Shown here: positions 1 to 8,136 of the stretch, one piece after another
Layout of the letters: each line of letters starts with the position of its first letter
Position numbering within the stretch: the first letter of the stretch is position 1
Origin: Alphaproteobacteria bacterium
Lineage (GTDB): Bacteria; Pseudomonadota; Alphaproteobacteria; CAAGCB01; CAG-977
Assembly: GCA_024413465.1 (NCBI GenBank)
Contig: JAKSVU010000017.1
Span: 1-35,884 of the forward strand
Reading direction: 5' to 3'
Length of the DNA: 35,884 bases
Program-made: the position numbers and the translations under genes
Notes under the pieces: generated by a model
Databases searched by the model: none
What the model saw: only the letters and a program-made list of their open reading frames with translations
What the model was told of the DNA's origin: nothing

Positions 1-1041
1 TTCATCCCACAAATTTTTCCCCGTCAAAACTTCTATTCCCAGATGAAAATATTCTTCATATCGTTCCTTTAATTTGCGTGTCCCCCCCTTTTGTAAAGCA
101 CACATTAACAACATTTGAGAAAAACCATTTGACATCAATCCTGGTGGTGTTTTAACAACGATATTTTTCTTTCCTTCACCCGGCATCATGTCTCCCCATG
201 CCCAAAAAGCACAATAAGATAAAACACCTGCAGGTGTATCAGGACAAGAATTGCCCATATCCATACATTTTTTGGCATTCACTTCATCTGGAGCAACTAC
301 CCAATTATAAACGGATCGCAAAGCTTCTTTTGCTTTTTTTAATTTAATTTCCGGCATTTCTGGAGGAAGAACAGCATGAATTGTATCCAAGGTTTCCTTA
401 CGAACTGTTTGAAGTTGTGATTTGATTTTTTCTGCCTCTTTAAAAATTGGACTGTTCATATCAATACGCCCTCCTATTACTTCCTGCTTATTGATATCCT
501 GTAATTTTTTAATCAGATCCAACGGGCGAATATGATGTACTTTCTCAAATTCACTATAAAAAACTTCCATATATTCATTAAATTCAGCCAATAATTCCGG
601 ATTACACATTTTCCGAACTTTTTCTAATTTTTCTTTCATCAATGCAGGAACTTTTTCGGCTTTTGCGATTTGTTCTGATGACGGCTTAGGAGTTTTAACT
701 TTTGCGAAATCAGGAACTTTTGGTTCAAAAGATTTACCTATTTGATCAACCTCTACCACTGGAATTGGATTTTGTTTTAATTCTTCGTAAAGTGATAATA
801 AACATAAATATCCCCACCAAACAACAGCTCGACGATGACCAATGTATCCCAACAATTCACACGCACATTTATAGCGTCCGGCGTCTGCAAAATCCCACAC
901 AATATCTTCAACGTTTGTTTTTTTATAAAAAGAAGCTAAATCTGGACGCTGTTCGTAATGTTCTTCATGAGTAACTTCATCCAACGTTGTATATCTAATC
1001 AAGGCTAAATGTCTATTTTGCCATTCTAATTTATCACTCAT
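1..1041 (-). CDS. DUF6931-like protein, T6SS-associated (partial, 3' end outside window)
   Basis: An uninterrupted frame of 347 codons runs from the ATG at 1041 to the window edge without a stop, so the C-terminus is missing. Residues about 61-77 (GHRRAVVWWGYLCLLSL) and a later block with DTPAGVLSYCAFWAWGD followed by VKTPPGL match the pattern I recall for DUF6931 proteins: a paired-Trp helix, then an A-x-FW segment and a PPP/PPG turn. That family is commonly encoded beside VgrG/DUF3540-type spike genes in type VI secretion loci; its molecular role is not established. There is no signal peptide, and the middle (about 105-215) is Lys/Glu-rich and probably helical, so it should be cytoplasmic. 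The gene starts 9 bp after the stop of the upstream small TM gene and is third in an operon with the spike gene. The family call is by pattern memory, not a profile search. Confidence 0.6.
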   Translation of the reverse strand, partial: MSDKLEWQNRHLALIRYTTLDEVTHEEHYEQRPDLASFYKKTNVEDIVWDFADAGRYKCACELLGYIGHRRAVVWWGYLCLLSLYEELKQNPIPVVEVDQIGKSFEPKVPDFAKVKTPKPSSEQIAKAEKVPALMKEKLEKVRKMCNPELLAEFNEYMEVFYSEFEKVHHIRPLDLIKKLQDINKQEVIGGRIDMNSPIFKEAEKIKSQLQTVRKETLDTIHAVLPPEMPEIKLKKAKEALRSVYNWVVAPDEVNAKKCMDMGNSCPDTPAGVLSYCAFWAWGDMMPGEGKKNIVVKTPPGLMSNGFSQMLLMCALQKGGTRKLKERYEEYFHLGIEVLTGKNLWDE

Positions 1042-1050
1042 TTTATATTC

Positions 1051-1449
1051 CTATTGTAATTCTAAACCTTTAGTTTTGACTTCCATCGCCCCAGCTTTTG
1101 TCCTCATGGCTTGAGCCCCACTATCCAAGGCAGTTGCTTCTGCTGTTGTGGCAACACCTTTTGTTTCGTTTGCTTTAATTTTTCCTTCTGTCCCATTGAC
1201 ACCTTCTTTTGCCAATTTTCCTTCGGTTTCAGCCCCTGCAACTTCCGCCTTACTAATCGTCGTTTCATTATCAGTTGGCTTCACTTCTAAATCACCGATC
1301 AATGATTTTTTTTGATAATTTGTTGTAACTAATTTCATTAATCCGGCAGCAGCTGCCGCAACGGCTAAAGCAGCCGTTGAACTTGCAATAATAGGAGCTA
1401 TTTGAGCTTTAAACTTATCTTTTTCTTGATCCGTCAATTTTTCTGTCAT
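1051..1449 (-). CDS. Small Ala-rich single-TM protein between spike and DUF6931 genes
   Basis: A 132-residue protein of no family I recognise. The first 17 residues are charged, residues about 18-40 form an Ala-rich hydrophobic segment (IIASSTAALAVAAAAAGLMK) that could be a membrane helix or a glycine-zipper-like insertion helix, and residues 50-132 are a low-complexity Thr/Ala/Gly/Lys/Glu region with repeated AET/KGxE-like units, likely helical or disordered. The start codon overlaps the stop of the upstream spike gene (ATGA), so the two are probably translationally coupled, and the DUF6931-like gene follows after 9 bp. By position it could be a partner, adaptor or small effector carried by the spike, or an immunity protein. 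The sequence alone does not decide. Confidence 0.7.
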   Translation of the reverse strand: MTEKLTDQEKDKFKAQIAPIIASSTAALAVAAAAAGLMKLVTTNYQKKSLIGDLEVKPTDNETTISKAEVAGAETEGKLAKEGVNGTEGKIKANETKGVATTAEATALDSGAQAMRTKAGAMEVKTKGLELQ

Positions 1450-3170
1450 AGCGTTTTTAACTCCTCAAATTCATCTTCTGTTGTATTTTCATTAACAGCA
1501 AGACTGACAATATCCGTTATTCCTGCAGCAGCACTCATCATATAATGAAATAATCCCACCATTGGACAAATTGAATCATCTTTACTTAAGCCACAAGCCG
1601 CCTCTACCGTTCCAGCAGTTATATCCGCAGCTCCAGCGACAAATTTTATTGAAGAAGAATACACAGCTTTATCATACCCACGAACCTCATCATAGACTGC
1701 AAATCCCATCAACAATGTTACAAAAGATAAACTAACGTTATAATCAACCAGTGCCATTTCACTTCTATATTTTGCGTCAGTTTTATGTTTTATATCCATA
1801 TTTGACATAATGGCATCTTTGACTGTAAAAAGTAAATTGACAATCCCCGATCCCAAATCGAGTACACCAATTCCATATTTATCATTATCATCCCCATTAT
1901 TAAGAGCATGGGCATTAAACATATGAGCAATTGAAGCAATCGTTGAACCAGCTTTTTCAACGTATGGCACTATATTAGATGAATCCTTATTTTTATCTTC
2001 TGGTTCTGTTCCATTTTTAATATTTTCATCAATGGAATTTCTTCTGTCTTTTGCTTTTTCTAAAATAATCCCCTGTTCCGCCCAATTAAAAATATGATTT
2101 GCTGCAGAAAGACTTGCATCAACAATAGAACAGGATCCAAGTTGTAAATTTGGAGATTCTATACTTGTAATCCCCGCCATAGAGGAGATATTTCCCCCCA
2201 TTCTTTCAGAAATCGAATACTTTATCCCCGCATTCAAGTTCAAATGACAACCTGATACGTCAACACCTGTTCGAGAGGAAAGTATAATTACAGAATCATC
2301 ATCTAATTTATAAGTTGGATCAATTTTAGCTGATTTGATCTGAATTCCCGTATCATCTATACTGATAATTGAACGACCACACTGAATATCAATTCCTTCT
2401 CCTGCCTTTAAAACAAGTCTTTTATTGGCTCGAATTTGAATATCACCTTGTTGAAAAGAAGGTTCTGCGTCAGGATTATCAAAGGGAAGCTTCATAAAAC
2501 CATCGTTTTCGTCTTTATTTTCTTTAAAATCATTCAGATTTACACCTGAAAAAATTCCAATACGACGAGCATTGATTTCATTATAATTCCCAGCCGTTGT
2601 ATGAATATCCCCCGTTGAAGATACGTTTAGTTGAACAAGTTCCGGATAATTCTTATCATCTGCTTCTTTTTTCCACAAAGTTTTTTGAGTTGAATATTCT
2701 ATCTTAGAAGCCGTAGCCATTGATTCACTTTCGAAAGAAGTGACTTCCGTTTTACTTTTATCTTTCGGATGAGGATTGTATTTTCCAACGCAATAAACGT
2801 TTGCTTTTTGTAAATCATCATATTCTTTTAATTCATCTTGGCTGAAAAACGGCTCTTGAGAACCTGGAAGATATGACATTAAAAAAAACGAATTTCCCTG
2901 TTGAATAACTAATATCTTTTCCCCATAATGTGGAAAACGAAATTGTCCGTTTTTATCCCCTCCAACAGGCATAGTATAGGTAATTTCACTTGGAGATCCT
3001 TTATCGTAACACTTTGTTGCTTCATTCCAATTTTTCCCTGCAAAAAAAGTATATGAAAGATCTTTTTCCTTTTCTTTTCCAATAATTTTTAACTTAACCT
3101 GTTTGCCCTTAATTTCATCTTTTAACGTTCCATCATTTTCACATACGAACATTGTGTATATATCAGCCAT
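1446..3170 (-). CDS. VgrG/gp5-like spike protein with helical C-terminal extension
   Basis: A 574-residue protein. Residues about 22-110 look like an OB-fold baseplate/spike domain: the run GQFRFPHYGEKILVIQQGNS resembles the gp5/VgrG pattern in which a flow-of-data strand (G-R-V-R-F-P) is followed by G-x-x-V-x-V. Residues about 180-355 alternate short polar and hydrophobic strands (for example DIQIRANKRLVLKAGEGIDI, then SIISIDDTGIQIKS), typical of the triple-stranded beta-needle of VgrG and DUF3540-type proteins. The canonical N-terminal gp27-like VgrG domains are absent. Residues about 400-565 are helical and rich in Ala/Gly/Ser with hydrophobic stretches, and could be cargo. A ribosome site (AGAGGTT) precedes the ATG. 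It is the first gene of an operon with the small TM gene and the DUF6931-like gene. No PAAR, TssB/C or ClpV gene is visible here. A phage or other contractile-tail origin is the main alternative. Confidence 0.6.
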   Translation of the reverse strand: MADIYTMFVCENDGTLKDEIKGKQVKLKIIGKEKEKDLSYTFFAGKNWNEATKCYDKGSPSEITYTMPVGGDKNGQFRFPHYGEKILVIQQGNSFFLMSYLPGSQEPFFSQDELKEYDDLQKANVYCVGKYNPHPKDKSKTEVTSFESESMATASKIEYSTQKTLWKKEADDKNYPELVQLNVSSTGDIHTTAGNYNEINARRIGIFSGVNLNDFKENKDENDGFMKLPFDNPDAEPSFQQGDIQIRANKRLVLKAGEGIDIQCGRSIISIDDTGIQIKSAKIDPTYKLDDDSVIILSSRTGVDVSGCHLNLNAGIKYSISERMGGNISSMAGITSIESPNLQLGSCSIVDASLSAANHIFNWAEQGIILEKAKDRRNSIDENIKNGTEPEDKNKDSSNIVPYVEKAGSTIASIAHMFNAHALNNGDDNDKYGIGVLDLGSGIVNLLFTVKDAIMSNMDIKHKTDAKYRSEMALVDYNVSLSFVTLLMGFAVYDEVRGYDKAVYSSSIKFVAGAADITAGTVEAACGLSKDDSICPMVGLFHYMMSAAAGITDIVSLAVNENTTEDEFEELKTL

Positions 3171-3215
3171 TCTTAACCTCTGTTCTTTTTATTTCAGTGA
3201 ATATAAAATTAAAGA

Positions 3216-3247
3216 TATTATCCTAATTTCTTTTATAACGGATAATA
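3216..3247. promoter_or_regulatory. 8-bp dyad in the spike-gene leader
   Basis: TATTATCC at 3216-3223 and its exact reverse complement GGATAATA at 3240-3247 are separated by 16 bp, about 45-75 bp before the spike gene start. The spacing would suit a dimeric regulator or a weak hairpin in the leader. In AT-rich DNA such a pair can arise by chance. Confidence 0.25.
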
Positions 3248-3300
3248 CGCAAAAAAGTTACTATATTTTTCAAATAATCTACAAAAATCATTTATCAAAC

Positions 3301-3321
3301 AGAATAAACGACTTTTATTCT
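3301..3321 (-). terminator. Weak AT-rich hairpin after the CorC-type gene
   Basis: AGAATAAA at 3301-3308 pairs with TTTATTCT at 3314-3321 just beyond the stop of the minus-strand CorC-type gene. The stem has almost no GC pairs and the T-run on the minus strand is poor, so it may be leaky or not a terminator at all. Confidence 0.25.
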
Positions 3322-3337
3322 TTCCGAATTTGAAAGC

Positions 3338-4666
3338 TTATGATGAAGTTTCTTCTTCAGAAACGTCGTCTTCTTCAGTTTCACATAAAACTGCACGAAC
3401 AGTTTTAACACGAAAATCTTCCGTTTCCATAATTTCAAAAACACATCCTGGACAAGTAACCGTATCCCCAACCAATGGCTTTTTAGCCAACAAGCCAAAC
3501 ATATAACTACCAATTGTGTCTTCTTCGTGTTCTTCAAGAGGATGCAAGCCCATAAATTCCATGGCTTCACCCAACAAGGTCATCCCTAAAAATTCGAAAG
3601 TCGTGTCATCAATTTTCTTCATATAGGATTCTTCAACGACATCGTGTTCATCTTTGATATCACCGACAAGTTCTTCCAACACGTCTTCCATTGTAATCAA
3701 ACCGGAAGTTCCACCATATTCATCCGTAACAATAGCCAAATGAATCCGTTTATTGTTCATTAAATGCATCAATTCAGAAATAGACGTATTTTCCGGAACA
3801 AACAAAACGTCGCGCATCATTTCCTTTAAATCTTTTTTACCATCATACATTACAAGATCGCGCAAATGAATCATGCCAACGACGTTATCTTTATCACCAT
3901 CACAAACAGGGTAACGAGTATATCTGCTCTGCTTAACAATATCAAAATTTTCTTCCGTTGTATTTTCTAGATACAAAGCTTCAATGTCTTGACGAGGAAT
4001 CATTACCTCTCGAGCTACTTTTTCAGAAAAATCAACGGCATTTTTAATGATATCGCTTTCCGTTTTATCGATTAATCCCTCTCGTTGCGAAACACCAATC
4101 AAAGATTTAATTTCGTCATCATCAACGGTATCATCACTATATTCGACTTCCTTTATCCCAAAAATTTTTGATAAAGAATGAGTAATCGTATCTAAAATAA
4201 ACAACGTTGGTTTAAATAAAATCGTGTAAAAGTAAAATAGACGAACGAATATACTAAAAATTTTTTCACTTTTTGCCAAAGTAATTGTTTTAGGGAGTAA
4301 TTCCCCAAAAACAATTTGAAAGAAAATAATTAAAACGAAGATTAAAATAAACCCGACTAAAGAATCTAATTCCGTATGATTCCAAAGATCCACTATTTTG
4401 GCCAAATGTTGAACGAAAGTAATCCCAGCAATTCCACCAAGAAAAATAGAAGACGTCGAAATTCCAAATTGAGCAGCTTCAACGTATTTGTCTTCTGTCA
4501 AAATTTTATACATCAATTGAGAACGAGGGTTATCATCATCTTTAAGCTCATCAATCCGAGATTGCTTTGCCATAACAATAGAATATTCAGCGATAACAAA
4601 AAAAGCGTTTATAAGAACGAACAAGAAAACTAGCATCAAAGCTAGCGGTAACGAAAGGTCCGGCAT
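3338..4666 (-). CDS. Hemolysin-family CNNM/CorC-type membrane protein with CBS pair
   Basis: A 442-residue inner-membrane protein with the full architecture of the family. A DUF21/CNNM transmembrane domain spans residues about 5-165 with hydrophobic helices near 6-30, 63-85, 103-122 and 137-160. A tandem CBS pair covers about 220-345, including VMIPRQDI and DEYGGTSGLITMEDVLEELVGDI. A CorC_HlyC domain of the transporter-associated type spans about 355-430. Members such as CorC, YtfL and TlyC are linked to divalent cation (Mg2+/Co2+) efflux or homeostasis; the hemolysin name is historical. In many Alphaproteobacteria a short soluble CorC sits near ybeY, but this is the long membrane form and stands alone behind its own promoter. 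Length is normal for the family. The transported ion cannot be read from the sequence. Confidence 0.9.
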   Translation of the reverse strand: MPDLSLPLALMLVFLFVLINAFFVIAEYSIVMAKQSRIDELKDDDNPRSQLMYKILTEDKYVEAAQFGISTSSIFLGGIAGITFVQHLAKIVDLWNHTELDSLVGFILIFVLIIFFQIVFGELLPKTITLAKSEKIFSIFVRLFYFYTILFKPTLFILDTITHSLSKIFGIKEVEYSDDTVDDDEIKSLIGVSQREGLIDKTESDIIKNAVDFSEKVAREVMIPRQDIEALYLENTTEENFDIVKQSRYTRYPVCDGDKDNVVGMIHLRDLVMYDGKKDLKEMMRDVLFVPENTSISELMHLMNNKRIHLAIVTDEYGGTSGLITMEDVLEELVGDIKDEHDVVEESYMKKIDDTTFEFLGMTLLGEAMEFMGLHPLEEHEEDTIGSYMFGLLAKKPLVGDTVTCPGCVFEIMETEDFRVKTVRAVLCETEEDDVSEEETSS

Positions 4667-4718
4667 TTTTAATCCATTAAATTAATCAAAAATCTCATTT
4701 TTTCAAACAAGATATTTT

Positions 4719-4747
4719 ATTATTATCGACATTTCGATAAAAGTCAA
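4719..4747 (-). promoter_or_regulatory. Promoter of the CorC-type gene with a spacer dyad
   Basis: On the minus strand TTGACT (4742-4747) and AATAAT (4719-4724) are separated by exactly 17 bp, each one mismatch from the sigma-70 consensus, about 55 bp upstream of the CorC-type start. The spacer contains a perfect dyad, ATCGA-N4-TCGAT (4725-4738), placed where a repressor or MerR-like activator could bind. Confidence 0.55.
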
Positions 4748-4761
4748 GAACGGACTTCACG

Positions 4762-4798
4762 TTAAAACGCCCCTTTATCATCTAAAGAGGCGTTTTAA
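4762..4798 (-). terminator. Rho-independent terminator of the PilV-like gene
   Basis: A long hairpin lies about 36 bp after the stop of the PilV-like gene: 4762-4776 pairs with 4784-4798 around a 7-nt loop, with one C/A mismatch, a GC-rich core and A/T runs on both flanks. The symmetric A/T runs would let it work on either strand, but only the minus-strand gene ends here. It also insulates the CorC-type promoter downstream. Confidence 0.75.
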
Positions 4799-4834
4799 TC
4801 AAGGTTTTATCCTTTGTTTAGAAAAGAATTTATA

Positions 4835-7800
4835 TTAAGATCCGTTATCTCCGGCACCACGCATAGGTGCGATAACTTTATTGCCACTACCGTCATCAGA
4901 ATTCAACCACTTCATGTTAGGCATTCTGTAACGTTGTGGGTTGAACGTACAATACGTCGTTGCATAACCGAACATATCACCGACACGTGTTGTTGCACCA
5001 TAGTTCCAAACGAAATCATCACCAACTTGAGAATACGTTCCCATTGCAACTTGCCATCCAAGAATAGTACCGTCTGATTTCTTGATTGCTTTCGTCGCAT
5101 ATTCCATTTGTGTACCTGGTTGGAATAAACCTTCTGTTGAAGAGGCATAGTCCCCATCAATTCCGGTATCATTTCTATTCCATCTGTTCTTATCATAGTT
5201 TTTAGCAATCCAAGCTTCTTCGCCGACTTCTTCCCCTCCAACCATCATTGGTTCCGTATAATCGTATCTGCTGATTGCATGTAAAACTTTACCAACTTCG
5301 AAACGAGCAGGCGTAAAGATAATGTTCGGTGTATAACCATCTGGGCAAGGACCTTCATCGTAACCAGTCATTGTACCCATACCATCAATATAACCGTCTG
5401 AATCTGGTGTAATACCTCGTCCAGGAGCAGGAACAACACCTAAGAAAGGATGGGCAATTCTATCGCAATCATCACCTGAACATTCTAAATACTTCCCGTT
5501 ATACAAATTAATTGTCATTTTATCACCATCCATTGAGCAAACACCGCTACTTCTATCTGATGCAGAAAAATCATCACAAGAATACGGTTTTTCCATATTT
5601 GGCAAATCTGTTGGATTTTTCAAAGAAAACGTACAATGAGCCGAACCATCTGCTGGATAAGGGTCTGAAAAAGTTTCAGAAACACATGGCCATGGGCCTT
5701 TGTAATACGTATTAGACAATTCGTAAATACCCTTGATGATGTAGTTTGGTAAAATCTCACTTAACCGAGCACCACCACGAGAAGTTAACCGGATATCATT
5801 CATTACTGATTCAAAACCAGGATCAACTTTAAATCTTAAATTCGACGCATCAGAACGATCTGTTGCTCCACCATGAGCTTTATAACCTGAATTTGACATG
5901 GTTATATTGATATCAAAGGTTTCTGAATTTGAGTTAATAGAACTTGAATCTATACCTTCAGACATACCTGTTGCTGAATTGAATTTAAATCTTTTTTGAG
6001 ATTGAACAATTGGAGACAATTGAGCATTAACATCCGTTGTATTTCCAAACCCACGATTATCAGAATAATGTCCATCCATATAAACTGAAGACATATCAAC
6101 AGCAAATCTAGGAATGAATTGTGAAGCAAAAATCAAACCTGTATCACCACGCATTTCAATTTGTGGAGCATCAGGAGTACCTTTTGCTAACATAATTCTA
6201 CCACCAATAGCTCCTTTTGCCGTAATAGTGATATCCGTTTTTGAATTTCCTATATCATATGCTGCCTGTCCCGTAGGCACATCTGTTGATTGATGTACTG
6301 CGATACCTTTATCTGAAATAACTACTGGTGGTTTTACCCCATCTGCATTTTGAGTAAACAATAAAGCATGATTACCCGAAGTATTAACAATTAAACCACC
6401 GACAATTTGCGTATGTGCTTTTGCAAAAGCTGTATTACTTGCAAACGACGGACCGCTTGTACCATAATTTAACCAGCCATTTTGATCAACTATAATACCA
6501 CTACCGGCAAACGCTGAAGTATTACCTGCACTGATATTTACTCGATTTCCTGCATAAACACCAATTTCATTAGTGGACCGAACTGTAACATTAGCATTTC
6601 CATATAAATCTACCGCATTATTCGTCATAGCTAAGATAGCTTCTGGCGTATTAATAAAAATGGTATTATTTGAATTCATATTGATAGAATCATGTCCCAT
6701 CTGCAATTGCGTACCGGTTCCCCCTTTAACAATGACAGAATCATCTGCTTCAACAGTAAAATTTTTATCTGTACCAGCTGTAATTCCGTTATCATCCAAG
6801 GATACTATAGAAGCAGTTGACGCATTATAATTTAAAACAATCCCGTCATTATTTACAAACAACCCTGTTTCATTATTCAACATCATTAAGGATGCACCAT
6901 TAGCATCTAATTGTAATCCTGCGGTATTTGCTGCAGCTATATCTACGGTATCATTGACTGCCATAATAGCATTTTTCAATCCTAAGGAAATGATATGATC
7001 ATTCGTTGCATCAGCTTCTTCGTTCCAGTTACCAACGTCAACGTGTTTTTGACGAACGATTAAACGCCCATCAACAACTTCTACACCACCAGCAGAATGG
7101 ATACGAGAGCATTGTCCGTCAGCAGAAGTTTCATCACATTGTCCATTTCCACCCATGTCCAAATCTGTAAACATAGAGTTTGCATCTGGAATACCGTTTA
7201 CCTTACGACGATAAAGGTAGTCACCTTGTGTTCCCCCTGCATAACCTGTAATAGCAGCTAATTGTCCGCCCTTAGTAGCTCCGGATAAACCGAAGTTAGC
7301 AACTTGATCAATCTGCCACATTCCTTGAGAACCAACGATTGAATTATTATCTATACCAAATCCTTCACGATAATTTGCTGTTGGAGCAAACCCCCCATCA
7401 GAACCAATCATTTGTGCAATACGAGAAATACGCTTATCTGGAATTTCGCTGTTATTGTCAGACAAAACAAGCCCCGTTAAATTCCAGTTCATGCATTTAC
7501 ATTCCGTTGCTCCACCTGGTGACGTACAAGCAGTCCCACTTCCATAAGTGTATGAAGAACCGTCTTTCTGAATGGTTTTTGTACAATCCCCATGATAACC
7601 GAATTTGTATCCATTATCATCTAAGAATCTATTACCACGCAATTTATTATCTGCTGATAAAAATGATGCTGGTAAGAAAGGAATAATGTCACCAATGGAA
7701 ACTTCACCACTTGTTCCCCCAGCCCAACTTGTTGCTCCAGCAGATGAAGTGATTGTTTCATAATTAACTTCCAAGTAATTTTTCAACGCATCTTTCAGAG

Positions 7801-8008
7801 TCTTCATTTGACCAGCCAAGACGGCATCTTCCATTTCTGTCGTTCTATCTGAAGTTTGACGAACAACCATTGGAGACATAATAGACATCAACCCCAACAA
7901 AGCAATTGCTTCAATCATCAAAGAACCAGATTGTTCACTTGCTTTATTTTCTTTTGATTGTTTTAAATGAGGACATTTTTGAAATAAAAGTTTGACTAAT
8001 TTCATCAT
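4835..8008 (-). CDS. Giant PilV/shufflon-type prepilin-like adhesin with beta-solenoid region
   Basis: A 1057-residue protein. The N-terminus has a long hydrophilic leader ending at Gly28, then SLMIEAIALLGLMSIMSP, a type IV prepilin signature with Glu at +5, followed by an amphipathic helix to about 82. Residues about 85-290 resemble the constant region of shufflon PilV adhesins (Bac_shufflon_N type), including YLYRRKVNGIPDANSM and TDLDMGGN. Residues about 345-515 alternate short T/N-V/I strands and look like a beta-solenoid. The C-terminal third has paired cysteines (CVSETFSDPYPADGSAHC, CSGDDC), suggesting disulfides outside the cytoplasm. A strong ribosome site (AAAGGAGTG) precedes ATG 8008; a second ATG follows directly. 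No prepilin peptidase, pilus ATPase, secretin or Rci recombinase is nearby. It is far longer than usual PilV (about 430-560 residues). Likely role: a pilus-tip or surface adhesin. Confidence 0.75.
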   Translation of the reverse strand: MMKLVKLLFQKCPHLKQSKENKASEQSGSLMIEAIALLGLMSIMSPMVVRQTSDRTTEMEDAVLAGQMKTLKDALKNYLEVNYETITSSAGATSWAGGTSGEVSIGDIIPFLPASFLSADNKLRGNRFLDDNGYKFGYHGDCTKTIQKDGSSYTYGSGTACTSPGGATECKCMNWNLTGLVLSDNNSEIPDKRISRIAQMIGSDGGFAPTANYREGFGIDNNSIVGSQGMWQIDQVANFGLSGATKGGQLAAITGYAGGTQGDYLYRRKVNGIPDANSMFTDLDMGGNGQCDETSADGQCSRIHSAGGVEVVDGRLIVRQKHVDVGNWNEEADATNDHIISLGLKNAIMAVNDTVDIAAANTAGLQLDANGASLMMLNNETGLFVNNDGIVLNYNASTASIVSLDDNGITAGTDKNFTVEADDSVIVKGGTGTQLQMGHDSINMNSNNTIFINTPEAILAMTNNAVDLYGNANVTVRSTNEIGVYAGNRVNISAGNTSAFAGSGIIVDQNGWLNYGTSGPSFASNTAFAKAHTQIVGGLIVNTSGNHALLFTQNADGVKPPVVISDKGIAVHQSTDVPTGQAAYDIGNSKTDITITAKGAIGGRIMLAKGTPDAPQIEMRGDTGLIFASQFIPRFAVDMSSVYMDGHYSDNRGFGNTTDVNAQLSPIVQSQKRFKFNSATGMSEGIDSSSINSNSETFDINITMSNSGYKAHGGATDRSDASNLRFKVDPGFESVMNDIRLTSRGGARLSEILPNYIIKGIYELSNTYYKGPWPCVSETFSDPYPADGSAHCTFSLKNPTDLPNMEKPYSCDDFSASDRSSGVCSMDGDKMTINLYNGKYLECSGDDCDRIAHPFLGVVPAPGRGITPDSDGYIDGMGTMTGYDEGPCPDGYTPNIIFTPARFEVGKVLHAISRYDYTEPMMVGGEEVGEEAWIAKNYDKNRWNRNDTGIDGDYASSTEGLFQPGTQMEYATKAIKKSDGTILGWQVAMGTYSQVGDDFVWNYGATTRVGDMFGYATTYCTFNPQRYRMPNMKWLNSDDGSGNKVIAPMRGAGDNGS

Positions 8009-8136
8009 GACACAACACTCCTTTTACATAATTTCTTATCTTACACCTTACTGCCAATATCATTAAAAATAAATATATCTGAAGTTATAAAACGTGGTGT
8101 TTTGTGTAAAAATTGATACTTTTTTTCAATTATTTA
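8009..8136. other. Leader and upstream region of the PilV-like gene
   Basis: This AT-rich stretch begins the 341-bp gap between the PilV-like gene and the divergent gene at 8350. It holds the PilV-like ribosome site next to 8008 and must carry its promoter, but no convincing -35/-10 pair stood out. The rest of the gap is the inverted-repeat element (8137-8216) and then plain AT-rich sequence leading to the plus-strand gene. Confidence 0.4.

Noticed and set aside
3103-3333. Plus-strand 76-codon frame in the spike leader
   Set aside because: It overlaps the spike gene start and has no ribosome site or recognisable protein character.
4835-8008. Active shufflon with invertible C-terminal cassettes
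   Set aside because: No recombinase gene and no repeated inverted 19-bp sfx-like sites were noticed in or beside the gene; only the N-terminal resemblance to PilV remains.
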